A stretch of 64,000 nucleotides of DNA from Holothuria scabra (Eukaryota; Echinodermata; Holothuroidea; Aspidochirotida; Holothuriidae), in NCBI GenBank assembly GCA_037179385.1, contig CM074190.1, positions 11,366,206 to 11,430,205 on the forward strand, given 5' to 3'. Positions 1 through 12,960 of this stretch are shown here, piece after piece. The first letter of the stretch is position 1, and each line of letters opens with the position of its first letter. The notes under the pieces are model-generated. The model made no database searches. It was given only the letters and a program-made list of their open reading frames with translations, and was not told the DNA's origin. A program made the position numbers and the translations under genes.

Positions 1-3000
1 TGTGTCTTTTAGGGATGCAGACACAATTATCAACGAGCACGCTCTCTTAAGAATTTAACATTGCTATCAGAAATTTGTGAAGTTATTTTGTTGGGTGATT
101 GCATTTTTAATTTCACAAAGACAGTGTCGCGCACATATTTATATAAAAATTTCCTAGTTTTAATTTGCTTTCCAATTTTATAAAATGTTCTGCCTCTTTC
201 AAACATGATTTAACCTCGTATAACAAGAGACATCATTTAATTTAAATCATTCCCATTGAGTAATTATGCATTACAGGGGACATCATTAGACATTTTTATT
301 GTTTTTATTTTAGTACAAGATTCAAGGTCCAGAAGAAGTTCGTTTATTTTCATACGAAAAGTGCAAACATGTTTCATTCATTAACAACTTAGTAATTCCA
401 CACAATTGTTATTGCTTCGGTTAATAATGTAGACTGCAGTGCAAAACGGCAACCTTCTATAAAGATTCAAAGCTCAAAATATACACTTTGCAAACATTTT
501 TTTTTATCATGGTTGGGTATTTTAAAATTGTCTTGGCTAATTCTTTCTTTGTATTTATAATATGTAATATTAGAATGATGTAAAGGGTTACATGATCACT
601 TGTTAAAATATTGCTCTAGGTTCCAAATCTCAAATTAAACATTTGTCTATAGGAAAATATCAGTACTCTTAATCACGGTTTATTACAATTGTTCCGATAA
701 TTTTGAGAAAGAAAGGTCACGCATATGTTGTGAATAGCACGTACTTTTGCTTTTTATTCAAATGTTCTTTTCAACTTATTTATAAAGGAGTACAAAATGT
801 GAAGATGACACTAACGAGTGAAGAAGCTTTGCCTTTTCCTGTAAAGATCCTGCTCATTTAAAATGTTTTATACATCAATGTGAAAAAGAAATCATCCAGA
901 AAGCCACTAATGCCTTAATAAGGGGTGGATGAATCCTTAAAAGGGAATAGATGTTTCCAATGTATACTAAATACATATCAAAACAATCAAACAAAAAGTA
1001 TGAATATTCATCGATAAAAATTTTACTCCACATTGAACGTGCTATATGGTACAGAGTAGGGTAAGAATCAGTCTGCAGACGAAGTCATATATTTACACTT
1101 ATTTACAAAGTTAATTGGGACAGAAAAGTGTTGGGCTAAAGTCTTTCAATTCATACTTTACTGCTTTTAAAGTGTGTTTTATGCGAAAAAGATATTTTGA
1201 CCAACAGTTCAACCTTTCAATATCGATAAAATATTAAAAGGCCTATTCTGTTACCATATAGCCTTCAACCTTTAAGAAGAAAAATCTAAGAACGTCCAGA
1301 TAAAAATCAACCTTGAATTTTCATCGTCAAACCTTACTTTATTATTCTACTTTCAAATCCACGCCTTTTATAAAAGATAAAGCAGAATCCATTTTGATTA
1401 TGATATGGTATCAATTTAACAAACAAAACATCCCATTATTAAAGGCGTATTACATTTAAACGGGTGTTTTATTGAGAGTGGGAATATAGGGCACGACAGC
1501 ATACTGATTCCGTGACGTTCCGACAGTCGTATTATAATACCTTGGGGTTTTTTGCAGGTTTATCGAGTGTTCGCTCATTTGAAGATGTTATGACATGACA
1601 TCATTTTTTCGTCATCACCAAAAAGTGGGTAAACGGTTAACTTTTGTTGATCTTCACTCGACTCTCTGGCAAAGAGTCGAAAAACGAACCAAACATTCTC
1701 AAGTGCATTATTCTGCTCCTAAAAATATCAGACTGAGGATATATACTTCCCCAAAAGGACAACACCATCAAACCGATATGACCCCAAGTGTTCGGGCCAA
1801 GCTATACGGTCCCAAAATGGGTCTCATGATAGACTGTCTCCTATGCTGAACATGCATCATGTGTGACAATACATCACATAGTAGCAGAGACAGGGGTCAA
1901 GAGGAATCATTGATAGAGCGAAGGTATTTTGAACTGCGAAATGAGTAAAAAGAAAAATTAAAAAGAAAAGCAAATAAGCTCTAACTTCTGTCACTTAATA
2001 CGGTACTGAGGCTCATAGTTAACTTCGATTGCAGCCATGACGCCAGTGACGTACTCGGGGTTTTCGTGATTTGGGATTGAAGGTGGGCTGCATTTTTGTG
2101 AGAGTGCGTAAATATCCAATCTACAGAACAATTTGAAAAATATATGCGCCCAATCAGGCTGTTAGTCTACCAGAAAGGGTATTCCCAGTCATGTGAGTAT
2201 ACTCTGAGCAGTCGTTATTTTGAGTTTTAGTTTGCAATTAAAAGTTCACTTCCCCCCTCCCTCCCGAATGTTTAATATTTCCTTTTGCGGCTTAAAACGT
2301 TGCTTCTAAAGCACAATGACTAAATCGCTTACCACGAAATAGTACAAAGCAAGTCTCACTATGACGTAGCGTTGTAATAAATGTATGACCTGTACTTGAA
2401 TGACGAAATTTGAATATTTCAATTGCAAAAAAAAAAAGAGTAAAAAATATAGTCATTAAAGTTGCTTTTTGACGGAAAAGCCACTTTTGAAAACCTTACT
2501 GAAAGTCAAATAATTACCGACAGAAGATGAAAGGGGAAATTAAATCCGCTTTCGATTGAAATATGATTTTGGTAGCAATTATTCGAGGATGATCAAAGAA
2601 ATGATGCAGTTACTCGATATACCGCTTAAATGGCTCTGTTCCAGAGAAATAGAATACTAAAAACTTCCACGCTCAAGAACGCCACAAACAGCAAGTAAAT
2701 ATTTGATTTTATCAAGTTTTGATGGGGTTTTGAAAAAAAAAAACATATTCATATGCATGTAACACTTGATATACATTTAAAAGCTTTGATGTTTTTACTG
2801 AATTATAATAAAGATGTATGCGTCAAACGTTTATCCTCTTATCATCGGATATCTCTACAAATGTATTCAGTGTAGTGAAAGTTCTGCTCATGCCACGTAT
2901 CTTCTTCCATTGAAGAACGTTAACTGGATGATACGAAAAACGTTTTAAACCTTGTAGCCCTTACGGTATCATACGGTATGTAAGTTCCTGATTTATGTGC

Positions 3001-4189
3001 GTTAATCAAAGGAGAAGGGGTAGACATGTTCAAAACCGTTACCATGCAGAGAATAGATGCGCGTCACAACGAATAAAAAACACAAAATAGGATAAGGAGT
3101 TTAGGTTACACACTAACATCCCTTTTAGTGTTTCATAGTACAAATATTAATTCACATTCGATCAAAACCTTGAAAGCAGTCGAAAGTGACGGAGTTTTGA
3201 ATTCAGCACTTTTGGCGGCCAGAGCTCTAATACCCGCTGCTCCTCTGTGGACCAAGGGTTATAGAGCAAGATCGCGGTATTTCTCGACTGTCGTAATAAG
3301 TTACTAAAGGAATGAACCTTCACCCTCTTTGAATGTTTTTAACACCGGTCTTGAACTTGAACCGTATTTAAACTTTACTCTTTTTATCCTGGTGGACACT
3401 ATGTAACATATTCTTGTTGGTGCTTCGTTAAATCTCATCAAACTAAATCTATTAACCGCAGTGACGGTGAAATACCTGTCCTAGGTAATTTAGGAAAATT
3501 CGAAATAAACGTTACCTTGAAAATGCGCACTTCCGCTTTAAAGTAAAGAGTTCATATCCCCGGTTTTTTCTTCGTTACGAGGAGGTGTCTACACACATCT
3601 ACACTAATTTGAAAATGTACTCAAAATGGAAAGAATTTCTTTACTCAAAATGATGCAAAGTGACGACTTTATTGGCGAGTTAAGTTTCAAGAATAAAAAG
3701 TGGGATTCAAATTTCACTGTTGGTGTTATTAGCTATAAGCAGCCAGCACTTAAAACTTTGTCAAAGCTTAAATTAACTGCCGTTGCCTAATAGTAACAAA
3801 TTAACTATCCAAAATGTAATTCTATTGATGTATCACTTTTACGCTGAAAAATATAGCGCTTAATATTTAATCTCACTCAAAGCTAGCAGATGATCGGATA
3901 AGCCGTATTTAGTGTAATTAATACACATTTTTAAATTTAGTAAACGTATTTAATATGTTAGATATATTAAAACCTTTTATACATCCGATGATTTTTGCCA
4001 CTTTTCACAAAATAAATTTGTGAACATTTCAAGGACAATGGCGGCATCTGTACTCTGATTTATTCAATTTGTTGCAACTCCCTGGTTCAATAAAAGAGTG
4101 AGAGAGAGAGATAAAGAGTATAAAGTTTCATGCAATTTGATAACTTCTTAAAAGATTGCCATTTTGCTTCTTATAACATAAAAAGACTT
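1..4189. other. No gene recognised
   Basis: AT-rich sequence with only short scattered frames, an (AG)n run near 4100-4112 and no repeat I could match elsewhere in the window. An 84-codon frame at 1595-1849 is not recognisable as a protein. Confidence 0.5.
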
Positions 4190-4372
4190 TCCCCAGTTTT
4201 GAAATACTTTTTCCAACGTACTCCCGACCCTCTGGCAAAGGGCCGTTCGGCGAAACCAAACTTTAAATTGCTTCCCAAAGAAGCTGTTACGTCCACTGTA
4301 GGACAACACTTGACCAACCTCACCGCCCTCGGACCATTAACATCATTGGTCTGGCATGCATGGCAGCATGGC
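4190..4372 (+). repeat. Dispersed repeat with CTCTGGCAAAGGGCCGTTCG core, copy 1
   Basis: It aligns over about 180 bp with the reverse complement of 58452-58625. The most conserved part is around CCCGACCCTCTGGCAAAGG and CCGTTCGGCGAAACCAAA. An open frame here (4130-4423) is not preserved in the other copy, so I do not call a gene. Confidence 0.6.
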
Positions 4373-4536
4373 TTCATTCTAAACTTGAATGAAAAGAACA
4401 GATATAAAGAAATACATATATAAATTTGTCTTACCCCTTTCAATCGAACGACAACAACGGCAATACAATATCCCGGCTGATATTATCGACTGTATTAAAA
4501 AGCAACAATAAAAACAAACAACAACCCCCCCCCCGC

Positions 4537-4604
4537 TATTCTACTCTGAGGATAAATACAAAACGTTGAATATTCTACTCTGAGGCTAAAAACGAAAATG
4601 TGAA
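4537..4604. repeat. Two-unit tandem duplication, 34-bp period
   Basis: TATTCTACTCTGAGG begins at 4537 and again at 4571, each followed by a similar A-rich tail. Confidence 0.75.
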
Positions 4605-5241
4605 TTCCGAATGCTAACATATAACTGACAATTTCGATATGTCTCAAATTCTCCGAGTTTTAACTTGCTGTTAATGTTTAGACCTACTCTTTATTTTGTA
4701 AGTTTTAATTTATTCCGTGGTGTGCGGTTATTTCATGTTCTGTGCAAAATAACAGCAAACCTGGGACTAACTTACCAATGTAAACTATTAAACATTAAGT
4801 ATTGATCCCAATTGAATCAATCTCTAGCTGGCATTTATTGGACATAAGCGCCGCACGATTGTGTAGGGGACCGCAACATGCTCTTGGAAAAATTATAAAA
4901 ACCACCCCTAGAAAATAGTAATTACCATGGCCTTAAACTCTAAAGAGTCATTTCCCCTTCTGGAAAATGCGCTACTTTGAGTACCTTGTCTGTCCATGGA
5001 AATAATACTTCTATGGTACTCACATGGTAGTGTTACCTCCGAAGGTCTTGGCAGTGCTTTCTCCTGATCTGGACTGCACTGAGGGCGGAAGCAGTGCACT
5101 TAAACAAAATGCGCAACCTTAGCAAAAATTGTGGAGAAGTTGTCAAATTTATTGATGAGTCTTTCAGCCCCAAATTGGCAGGAAAGTTGCTATTTTCAGA
5201 AAACAGTATAACCTATTTCCATCAAACGTAAACTAACATTT

Positions 5242-5395
5242 GAGGGTAGATGCGCACTGTTTAGGTATTTCTTGATTGGCTGTTGCCATTGTATTGTATC
5301 TATTGTATTCTTTGTTAGGGTTAAGGGTTAGATTAGGGATTAGGGCCATCGTTGGCCAGTTAGGAAATTTCTTGTTAAACAGTGCGCATCGCCAC
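5242..5395. mobile_element. hAT-type MITE, family M155, copy 1
   Basis: Inverted termini carry GATGCGCACTGTTTA (left) and the reverse complement of TAAACAGTGCGCATC (right). The flanks TAACATTT (5234-5241) and TTACATTT (5396-5403) match at 7 of 8. The centre is rich in TTAGGG-like words. Other copies lie at 33192, 42197 and, degraded, at about 60217, all in the same orientation by their interiors. Confidence 0.75.
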
Positions 5396-6647
5396 TTACA
5401 TTTCCGTTTCGAGAATCCAGCTTCGGCTCGAGTTGTAAATTAGACGGTCCAACATAGACTGGAGTGAAAGAAAGCTAACGCAATGTTGATTCCAACTCAG
5501 TAAAATTTTAACTTGTTAAGATGAAAAAATGTAGACAAATTGCTGGAAAGGATATTTGCCTATCTCTTTTGTCACATTAGCCCTCCTGTCACACTTACCA
5601 CTTTGGTTTCATACATTGCCCTGTTTTATAAAAAAAAAAAAAAACTAACTTAGGTTGGTATTTTGTGAAGTTATGCCAAAGTGTGTAATTTAACAGTTTA
5701 AGTGGATGACTTTATTTTATCGCTAATTAGTGAGATTGTATAGCTTCTCATAGGCATAACTTTCATAACACAGTGGAAGGGAACAGTAAACCGTTCACAG
5801 AAATATTTCCCCGGGGATGAGTAAATATTACGTAACGCAGAAAAGTCGGGAAATCTTTATCTCAACCCCCAACTTTTAAATACTTCGTAATCGATGCTTC
5901 TCTCATAGTCCTGGAAACAAAATTCCAACTGAATAAGAGAGTTCGGTATATCGGAAATTCCTACTTGGGCGTAACCAGTAGGAATCATGATAGCTTGAAG
6001 TTAGCGTGTACCCCGGAAGTGTCAACGTTTCCATATTGACAAAGAAAAGCTTGTAATGTAGGCACCAAGTTAATAGAGTCATTAAAAGTATTGCTAACTT
6101 CTTTTTCTAAGTGGTGAGATAGAGTTTCACGTCTTCAGATCCCTGTTGGGCCGTCATTAAATGTTTGTCCACCGTCCAATGAAGCTATCTTGCAGTCATC
6201 TCAATATCATAATGAGACACCGAAGCAGCGTATCCCATTGAAATCTTGGGACTCGATTAAAAATTATCCCTAGCAACAAAACCAGGAAGGAAAAGGAAAG
6301 AAATCGTTGGGTGGGGGAGGTTAGGGGCCTGTAGGGTGATGACTGGGAAATATTGGCGTCACAAGTGTGATCTTTCCATGATATTGAAAACGATACAGAT
6401 GTTTAGAACAATTTATGCAGGCGTGTACATCATATTTCGCCTTTTGTCGAAATTAGTAGCCATAAGTCATGGAGGTTGAAAGTCAAGAGGTTCTCAGCCA
6501 TAATCTCTTGAGATTCTGAACCAGTCGTCTAAGATAAAAACGAAATCAAGCATTATTTTCATTTCAATCCCTTGATACAAAAAACAACAACAAAACACCC
6601 ATCTAGAGGACATTCTGAAACATTTGGGGACGTACGATGAGTCTCCT

Positions 6648-6663
6648 CCCCCCCCCCCCCCCC
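6648..6663. repeat. Poly(C) run
   Basis: Sixteen consecutive C residues. Confidence 0.9.
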
Positions 6664-6732
6664 ACTTACACACAAATGGCTACATCCTACATTTTTCTGG
6701 TTATTCTCTAATAATTTTGCAATTTGATATTT

Positions 6733-6910
6733 TTTATTGTAGGTGACATTTTATTGCTACCAAAGCTCAAAATAACGATCGACTGCTGAAATTCTCCTCA
6801 CATGGGAATACGACTTTCGGTATCTTGAGGGGTTGCGATGTCTCAAAATTCTCTTTACGTTTCGCGCCATCTCAGGAGCGGTGGTGGTACTCCGCTTAGA
6901 TTGTATTTCC
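6733..6910. repeat. Relative of the interior of the 8772-10213 hAT-type element
   Basis: Ordered blocks GTGACATTTTATTGCTACC, TTCTCTTTACGTTTCGCGCC and CTCCGCTTAGAT correspond to 9669-9821 in the 1442-bp element. No termini are visible. A 71-codon minus-strand frame here is not credible. Confidence 0.35.
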
Positions 6911-8206
6911 GGCAGAGTTACACATTTCGAGCACAGAATCTTCTGTGCCGTATCGGAGGTTCTCCCGTTCACCTTTGCTCACTGATCAAGCGAAGCGAAC
7001 TCGGTCTTTAAGGACGTGTAGTCTAGGGACCTCATACAGGTTGAAAAACAGATGGGGACACCCCCGGAATCAAATGGTCCATCAAGGAAGTAAACAATAT
7101 GTTAACATTACGGAGTTACTATGATCGCTCCAAGCAATCGAAAGGTTCAAAGTTTATATCTGCGCATGCGTGTGTGTTCTTTATGTTCAGGTCAAGTGGT
7201 AGTACAAGGCCCATGTCACACTACAGCGATATCGGATGGGATAACTATCCGACTCCATGATGAAACTTCGAACTGGTCTAATCCTTCGTTCAGTCCGTCA
7301 TTTCATAGTGTGAGGGATATTTCAAGTAAAGTTGAAGGCTCACCTATGGCTTTCACATTTGTTTTGTGTCCCGTTTAGAACGCTTCCTTTGCGCCACACT
7401 ACAGAGCGCGCGGTAAATCAAGGGACACTGTCGGGAACTACTGTTGCGCAGGATTTACACAGTCTTGAAGTCTTGTTGCCCGGCAACCTCGTCTGCTTTA
7501 TTTGTATCACATCAGAACATACACCGGTTAGACGTTAGATGCTTAAACACGTTTGGTAAACATAAGAGTCAGTTTAAATTTCTTCTAGTTTTTCTTCGCT
7601 GCAGTACCAAAATGATGCTTATGGAAACGGCCTCATGGACATTCCATTAAGATGGATTCCAACTCACTCTTAATTGACCAAATCTGCCTGTCTTGTGCAA
7701 GTTGTTTCTTAAAACATGAATGTAAACATAAAAACCAATTCATTTTCTGTCAAAGAAGGGATGCTTTTCTACCTTGAACTACCAAGCAGAGACTTTATCC
7801 ATAGTACAGGACATGTATATGACCGGGTTAGGGTGACAGCTCCCTGGTTATGACGTGTGCAATCAAAAAATTCTGCAAAAAGCCGATTTTACCCGAGTGT
7901 CCCGCTGACTTTTTTACATGTTTCTTCCGAAGTCAACGCAATCTGACTGAGATTTGACAACCGGTCCAGCAGCACCAGAATATTATGTCGTGGGTATTTA
8001 CATTTTTCATCATCCCAATATTTCAGGCAAAGGGAGTGATGAGAGACAGGCACTGACAAATAAAAGAAATGTGTGAGTGTGTCGCGAGTGTCATACACCA
8101 GAGAGTTGCAACAGACAACTCCGTGCATAACAGAGAAGTCAAGTGTAGCATAATCTAGTATACAGTGCGACTCTCAGTAGAGTCAGCCGTCGAGAACGGA
8201 TCTTGC

Positions 8207-8374
8207 ACACTGTTAAAACACTTGGGTCAATTGACCCAAGTATGGCTCAGGAGGAAAGCCACGTAAATCCTTGGGTTAAAAAATGACACATATAATGTTA
8301 CATTTGATCCAACTTGGGTAAATAAATTGTTGTTTTAGTACAGTTTCCTCCTGACTCAAGTGTTTGAACAGTGT
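8207..8374. mobile_element. Word-echo foldback element (word TTGGGTCA)
   Basis: It begins ACACTGTTAAAACACTTGGG and ends with the near-inverted CTCAAGTGTTTGAACAGTGT. The interior repeats TTGGGTCA, TGACCCAA and variants in both orientations. It is of MITE size (168 bp) without a readable frame. A looser run of the same word (GGGTCA x4 and one GGCCCA) lies at about 8596-8730 and may be a second decayed member. Confidence 0.6.
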
Positions 8375-8763
8375 AGCACTGTAGCGTTATCGGGAGCTAC
8401 AAGTTACATATCACACCACGGGGGTGTTGCAACACCTAATAACACCCCCCTGATTAGAAACCTGTGTCTATAGGAGTACGAATCGAAATTATATTTAATG
8501 AGGAACATTGTATTTAATATATAGCCACTTTAACATGGCAAAGAAAATAGCCTTTAGTTAGCATTTATTGAACCATTCACCCTTTCAAAACACGTGGGTC
8601 ACAACGAAATTCAACCGACATTATGGGTCAATTTTCAATCTAATTCGGGTCAATTGCACCGTCATTTCAAGTTGTCATCATTTGGCCCAAATGTTTTAGC
8701 CGTTTCCATGTGAACCATATTTGGGTCAACTTAAATCTTTCACCCTTATCTTATAGAATAAAA

Positions 8764-8771
8764 TGCACTGA
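8764..8771. repeat. 8-bp target-site duplication, left (TGCACTGA)
   Basis: Identical to 10214-10221 and directly abuts the left terminus of the 1442-bp element. Confidence 0.85.
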
Positions 8772-10213
8772 CAGTGGCGTACGAAGGGGGGCATTGGACC
8801 ATGGCTCCCTCTTCACGGATGCCATTTTTATACTAAAAATACGCAGTCATACTTTAGTAACACAGATTTTTCTTCAAAAGATAGCTTACGTGGCACCAGA
8901 TTGCATGTAAGGACACCCAATTTCTCGAAAATTTTCAGTGGGGAAGGATGGTCTCTGCAAGGCCCCTCCTTAGGGATGTCATTTTTCTTTAATTCTTACA
9001 AATGGGCAAATTCTGTAAATTCCAAATTTTACTTAAAAAGGTACCCTCTGTATCTCCCTGGTGGCACCGATTGCCTCCAAGGACACCTACCTTTTTAAGA
9101 ATTTTCAAAAGAGAGGGGCCCACCCCTTAGACGTCTCCCCCGGTCGGCATAGACGTACGAGAAGGGACAGGGGAGCGGAAGATACGGTGGAGGTACGGTG
9201 AGAAATTGTTTGCCATTTACCTCGCGAGAAATGGTATGGGTAAAACCATTAACAGACGGGAGTTCGAGCAGTCGAAGACAATTTTATTAATTCGGCGGAT
9301 CTTTAATTAAGCCAAGAGTCACAATAGAGAAGCATTAGCATATTTTCAATTCAGTTGTACAGTTTCCCCAGAAAGTATCAAGACAATTTATTATAGGCCT
9401 GATAGTGGCAGTACATTTTACGTAGTACTTTTCTGATAGCTAAGCATGTTCCTGATTTTTTCTTATTGCAACCAAGAGCTAAACATAAAGACTGCATGTT
9501 TAGATTCATGCTTTAACAAGCATGAAAACGCAATTTTTAGCCATCTGTGGGTCTGATTTTTCAAAATTTTCTCTCAGTCTTTTGGGTAAAATTTCATTTT
9601 AGGGAACGAAGTAGATCTTAATAACTCTCTGATCACTTTGAAGATTGCGAACATATTTTGAAGTGAGCATTTTATTACAAACGACAAATCTGAAGAAGAT
9701 AGCGACTCGTTATATTCTTCGTATAAGTGTGGAAAATGCTATTTCCGGCCAGCTGAAGGGTCTGATTTTTCGAAATTTTCTCTACGCTCCGCGCCAATCA
9801 ATGGTAGCGCTCCGCTTAGATAATTTTTATGGAAGAATAACGTTTATATCCAAGAAAAACCGCAAACTAAAGTGCTGACGTTCGCCTATACCGATCGATG
9901 CTCATTTATTTTGACTCCTAAAAGTATGCAAATTTAGTGACAAGTTTTACTTCGAAAGGTAGAGTGAGAGGCATTAGATTAATGTAAAGACACAAACTTT
10001 TCAGTTTTATCCTCATGAACCACCAAAATTCAACTTTTATCACTGTTCCTGTTGAAGAAATTCGAAGATCTTGCACCATTTTGCATCTAAGTTCCTTAAA
10101 AACTCCAAAAATTTTCGAAAGGGGAAGGGGGGCAACCCCTCCCCGAGGCCGGCGATCACTCAACATACTGCCCCCCCCCCTCCCCATTCAGAGATATCTT
10201 GCGTACGGCACTG
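8772..10213. mobile_element. hAT-type non-autonomous element, 1442 bp, perfect 8-bp TSD
   Basis: The left end CAGTGGCGTACG and the reverse complement of the right end, CAGTGCCGTACG, match at 11 of 12 positions. The bases directly outside are TGCACTGA on both sides (8764-8771 and 10214-10221), a perfect 8-bp duplication of the length made by hAT transposases. Inside are subterminal copies of a degenerate unit (GTGGCACC, then TTGCATSTAAGGACACC, then AAAATTTTC next to a G/C-rich run) near 8890, 9062 and 10072. No transposase domain is readable in any frame, so this is a non-autonomous or decayed copy. Superfamily assignment rests on termini and TSD length. Confidence 0.85.
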
Positions 10214-10221
10214 TGCACTGA
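10214..10221. repeat. 8-bp target-site duplication, right (TGCACTGA)
   Basis: Identical to 8764-8771 and directly abuts the right terminus of the 1442-bp element. Confidence 0.85.
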
Positions 10222-11399
10222 GATTGTTCTCACCCTTGATAGTGCCCAGGTCGTATTTCGAGTCTGCCTATAGCTGCCATTGATGAAGATTTTTTCGTCA
10301 CTGCTATTCAGGGTGTAAGGATGGGACTGTCATTTGCCAAATAACGAAACGAGATAAAAAAAAAATAAAATGAAGGCTGAAGCTGAGTTAGGCAGCAATC
10401 GCCTGTGATTACATAGGCAAAACCCTCAAGGTCAGGACGAAATATGCCCCGAAATACTTCAAAAACAATGACTGAAACAGATCGTCATTTGTTGGCCCAA
10501 TGTCGAAAAATTATTATTTTTTTCATTTATAATGTAAATCACTGTTTCATTCAGTTATACCTGAAACTGATTGTTTTCTTTTGAGGAATTCATACCTAAT
10601 TTTAAGGGCTTTTTGTGTTTTGTCTATCTATTCTTCCGTATATGATTCAAAGCAATGTTTGATGTTTTCAATCGACAAACAAAAGTATACTAATTGTGAG
10701 ACTTTTTAAACAATGAAACTGGGCGGTGAAACCATAGAAAAAACTCTCTTATCGACAGTTCTATGAATATTGCGTGCAATGCACATACGTTCTGACATCA
10801 AATTTAGACTTGGGCTGTATTCGACACCCAGATATTGACTATTCCGGGACATGCTAAGAACATGAGAATCCTTTCTGTAGTGTCGAACACATTCAGGGAT
10901 AGGTTACCATGGGTATACGTCACTTTGTGCATGTCGGCCTAACGTGCCGCCGTACCGTGTCTTGCTTTTTTATAATAAATCTTAAAGACTGTTATACTAG
11001 TGATTTATTCCTCTCGGATACATGTCCTGCTCAAGATCAGTCATTGTGCTCCTGATAATTCCTTAAATACCTTTCATGAGAAGCTATCTCCGCCATCTTG
11101 TTTACTGTTCGTTCTCGCTGCACCACCGGCGAGGTGGTGTGAGATTTTGGTGCAAGAACATGTTCGCGAACGTGTGCGTTTATGTTCGACTCGTATAGGA
11201 ACACTGTTCTCATTTCCGGAGCAGGGAGTCGAATAAAGCCTTGGTTACGTTACACCATGACCCGCGGAATCTATTTTACACTGTCCACAAAGCACTGGAC
11301 AATGTATCATATGGATATCATCTCAAAGAATAAACACATATGATTCAGATGAAATTGTTTCTCTTGCCTTTGTGTTGAATAAAGTTAATTTGATGAGGA
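10222..11399. other. No gene recognised
   Basis: Unassigned. A small GC-richer patch at 11090-11180 contains a CACCACC/GGTGGTG hairpin and a 78-codon frame (11000-11236) that I do not recognise. Confidence 0.4.
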
Positions 11400-11612
11400 T
11401 TTAAAACTGTTCCCAGCCAATTGGTTTAGTCGGACTGGCCTTTATTCCAGTTGTTTTTCAGTGGTTTCCCTTACCTCATTGCTTAGGCTTGGCACCAAGC
11501 ACAATGGCCAAAGTTTCCATTTTTAAAGTCTACGGAATGAATTTTCAGGAGTGGAAATCTAGATCTCCAGGTTGCAAATCGACTGCTCTAATCACTCGAC
11601 CATGTAGTCGGC
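11400..11612 (-). mobile_element. tRNA-derived SINE-like element
   Basis: Read on the minus strand from 11612, it starts with a tRNA-like head: CCGACTACATGGTCGAGTGA, an A-box-like TGGTCGAGTGATTAGAGC, then TCGATTTGCAACCTGGAGATC. The B-box is degenerate (AGATTTCCACTCC). The body runs on through CCATTGTGCTTGGTGCC to CCGACTAAACCAATTGGCTG near 11410. Body sequence recurs at 31008-31075 and 60085-60216. The head suggests a Ser/Leu-type tRNA ancestor. It is not an intact tRNA gene. Confidence 0.55.
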
Positions 11613-12275
11613 GTATGAATATTTATAGGTCTTAATATGCCAGTTTAAAGGGTAAAGAAATATTATTACAATTTTCATTCAAAGAAATCTTTAGTTTCTT
11701 TGAGTTTTCACAAGACGAAACCATAATCTCATTCCAGTAACAAAAACATTATTACTATGTCGCGAATCATCACATAGTTACATTTTGTGATTATCACTTC
11801 ACAACAAAATTCGTGGATGTGGTACATCTAGCCTGATTGCACAACTACAGTCAGATACGGCGACCCTGCCACGGCAGAAACCGCCTCACTAGCCTGGGCC
11901 ATTGTTCTGCCACTATCATTAGACAATCCGTTCCCTTGAAGGAAGGACAAAATGCCTTTACCCGCTTCAAGGATTATATTTCCAGATGTCACATTTTTGC
12001 AGTTAACTCACTTGCAGTGGTCATCAAGTGGCTTTACGTTTAGTTATACGACATTATTCGCTGAAACTAAACTTCATGGATAAAAAGTGACGTTAAAACA
12101 AATTTTTAATCAGAAAAATCAGTCTAGGTTTGGAGGAGTTATGGATAATTTTTAGCATGAAGACTGCAACAGAACAATGGTCAGTTTCTGGCTCTCGTGC
12201 AGGGTAATTTTTTGCTCTGATTAAGTAAACAATCGTTGTGGTTAAATGACGTCAAAGAATGGGCCGTTTCGTGCC

Positions 12276-12390
12276 CTGGGGGCCGTTCCACAAAGAGTTA
12301 CGCACAATCTTAAGTTTGATTCACCATACTTAAGCCAACAGTAAATCAAACTTAAGATCGTGCGTAACTTTTTGTGGAACAGGCCCCTGG
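12276..12390. mobile_element. 115-bp near-perfect foldback element, copy 1
   Basis: The two arms are almost perfect inverted repeats: GTTCCACAAAGAGTTACGCAC on the left and its counterpart on the right, each joined to a CTTAAGTTTGATT segment, around a short central spacer. It is bounded by G/C runs (GGGGGCC...GGCCCC). Its reverse complement matches 35033-35147 with two differences in 115 positions by eye. I see no target duplication, so the superfamily is open. Confidence 0.8.
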
Positions 12391-12760
12391 TCGGCCAGTT
12401 CGTTCCGCATCAGGTCTTCAAGGGGAGAGATTTTCTCATGATAACATAAAGTTGTTGGGGCAATGCGATTTCACTGACTCAGCAAGGTTGTAAATTTATG
12501 CATGGAAGTAGTAAGGGTTACAGTAGCTTACCTCAAGTCGTTTCAGTTCTGGGTGAGCAAAGGTTTACGCACGTGGCTAGCTAGCATTTACACTTATTGT
12601 ACAGTACTAATTCGTAACACGATTTTTGTTGAGTTGTTGTTGTTGTACAGTAAGAAAGTGAAAAAAATCAAGTTCTCGGAAATAGCTCAAAATGGAATAA
12701 TAACTTCTCTTGGGGTTGTCTGTTGCGATCAACGTAAGTTACAGGTAAAAACAAGTTTCA

Positions 12761-12960
12761 ACTTGAATTTTCCCCTTCAAATCGAGTTCATTTTATTGTC
12801 TTTACACAATTTTAAACCCTCATATTCAGTTGATTTTAAGGGAATCAGGAGCCAATTTCATGATGCAATTAACGAAAGGGTTTGAAAAATTAAAGCTGAT
12901 GGACCCCAGCCATGTTCGATTAAAGAAGACCAGCACTGTGACTGTTGGGATTCGTTTATA
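12761..12960 (+). repeat. Dispersed repeat R260, partial copy
   Basis: It aligns with 17503-17764 from the TTTATTGTCT segment to the end (AAACCCTCATATTCAG, AGGGAATCA, GGGATTCGTTTATAG). The left end is missing. It overlaps a 127-codon open frame (12502-12885) that I therefore do not treat as a gene. Confidence 0.5.

Larger units (their letters stand above)
5404..8206. other. Mostly unassigned; no gene recognised
   Basis: Apart from the 6733-6910 repeat and the C-run, I see no coding or structured signal. Base composition is a little more GC-rich at about 6750-7550. Overlapping short frames there (7121-7650) resemble nothing I know. Confidence 0.4.

Noticed and set aside
4130..4443. Overlapping open frames on both strands
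   Set aside because: They arise from the dispersed repeat, and the second copy does not preserve the frame.
12502..12885. 127-codon plus-strand open frame
   Set aside because: It overlaps the R260 dispersed repeat. The other copies do not keep the frame and no domain is recognised.
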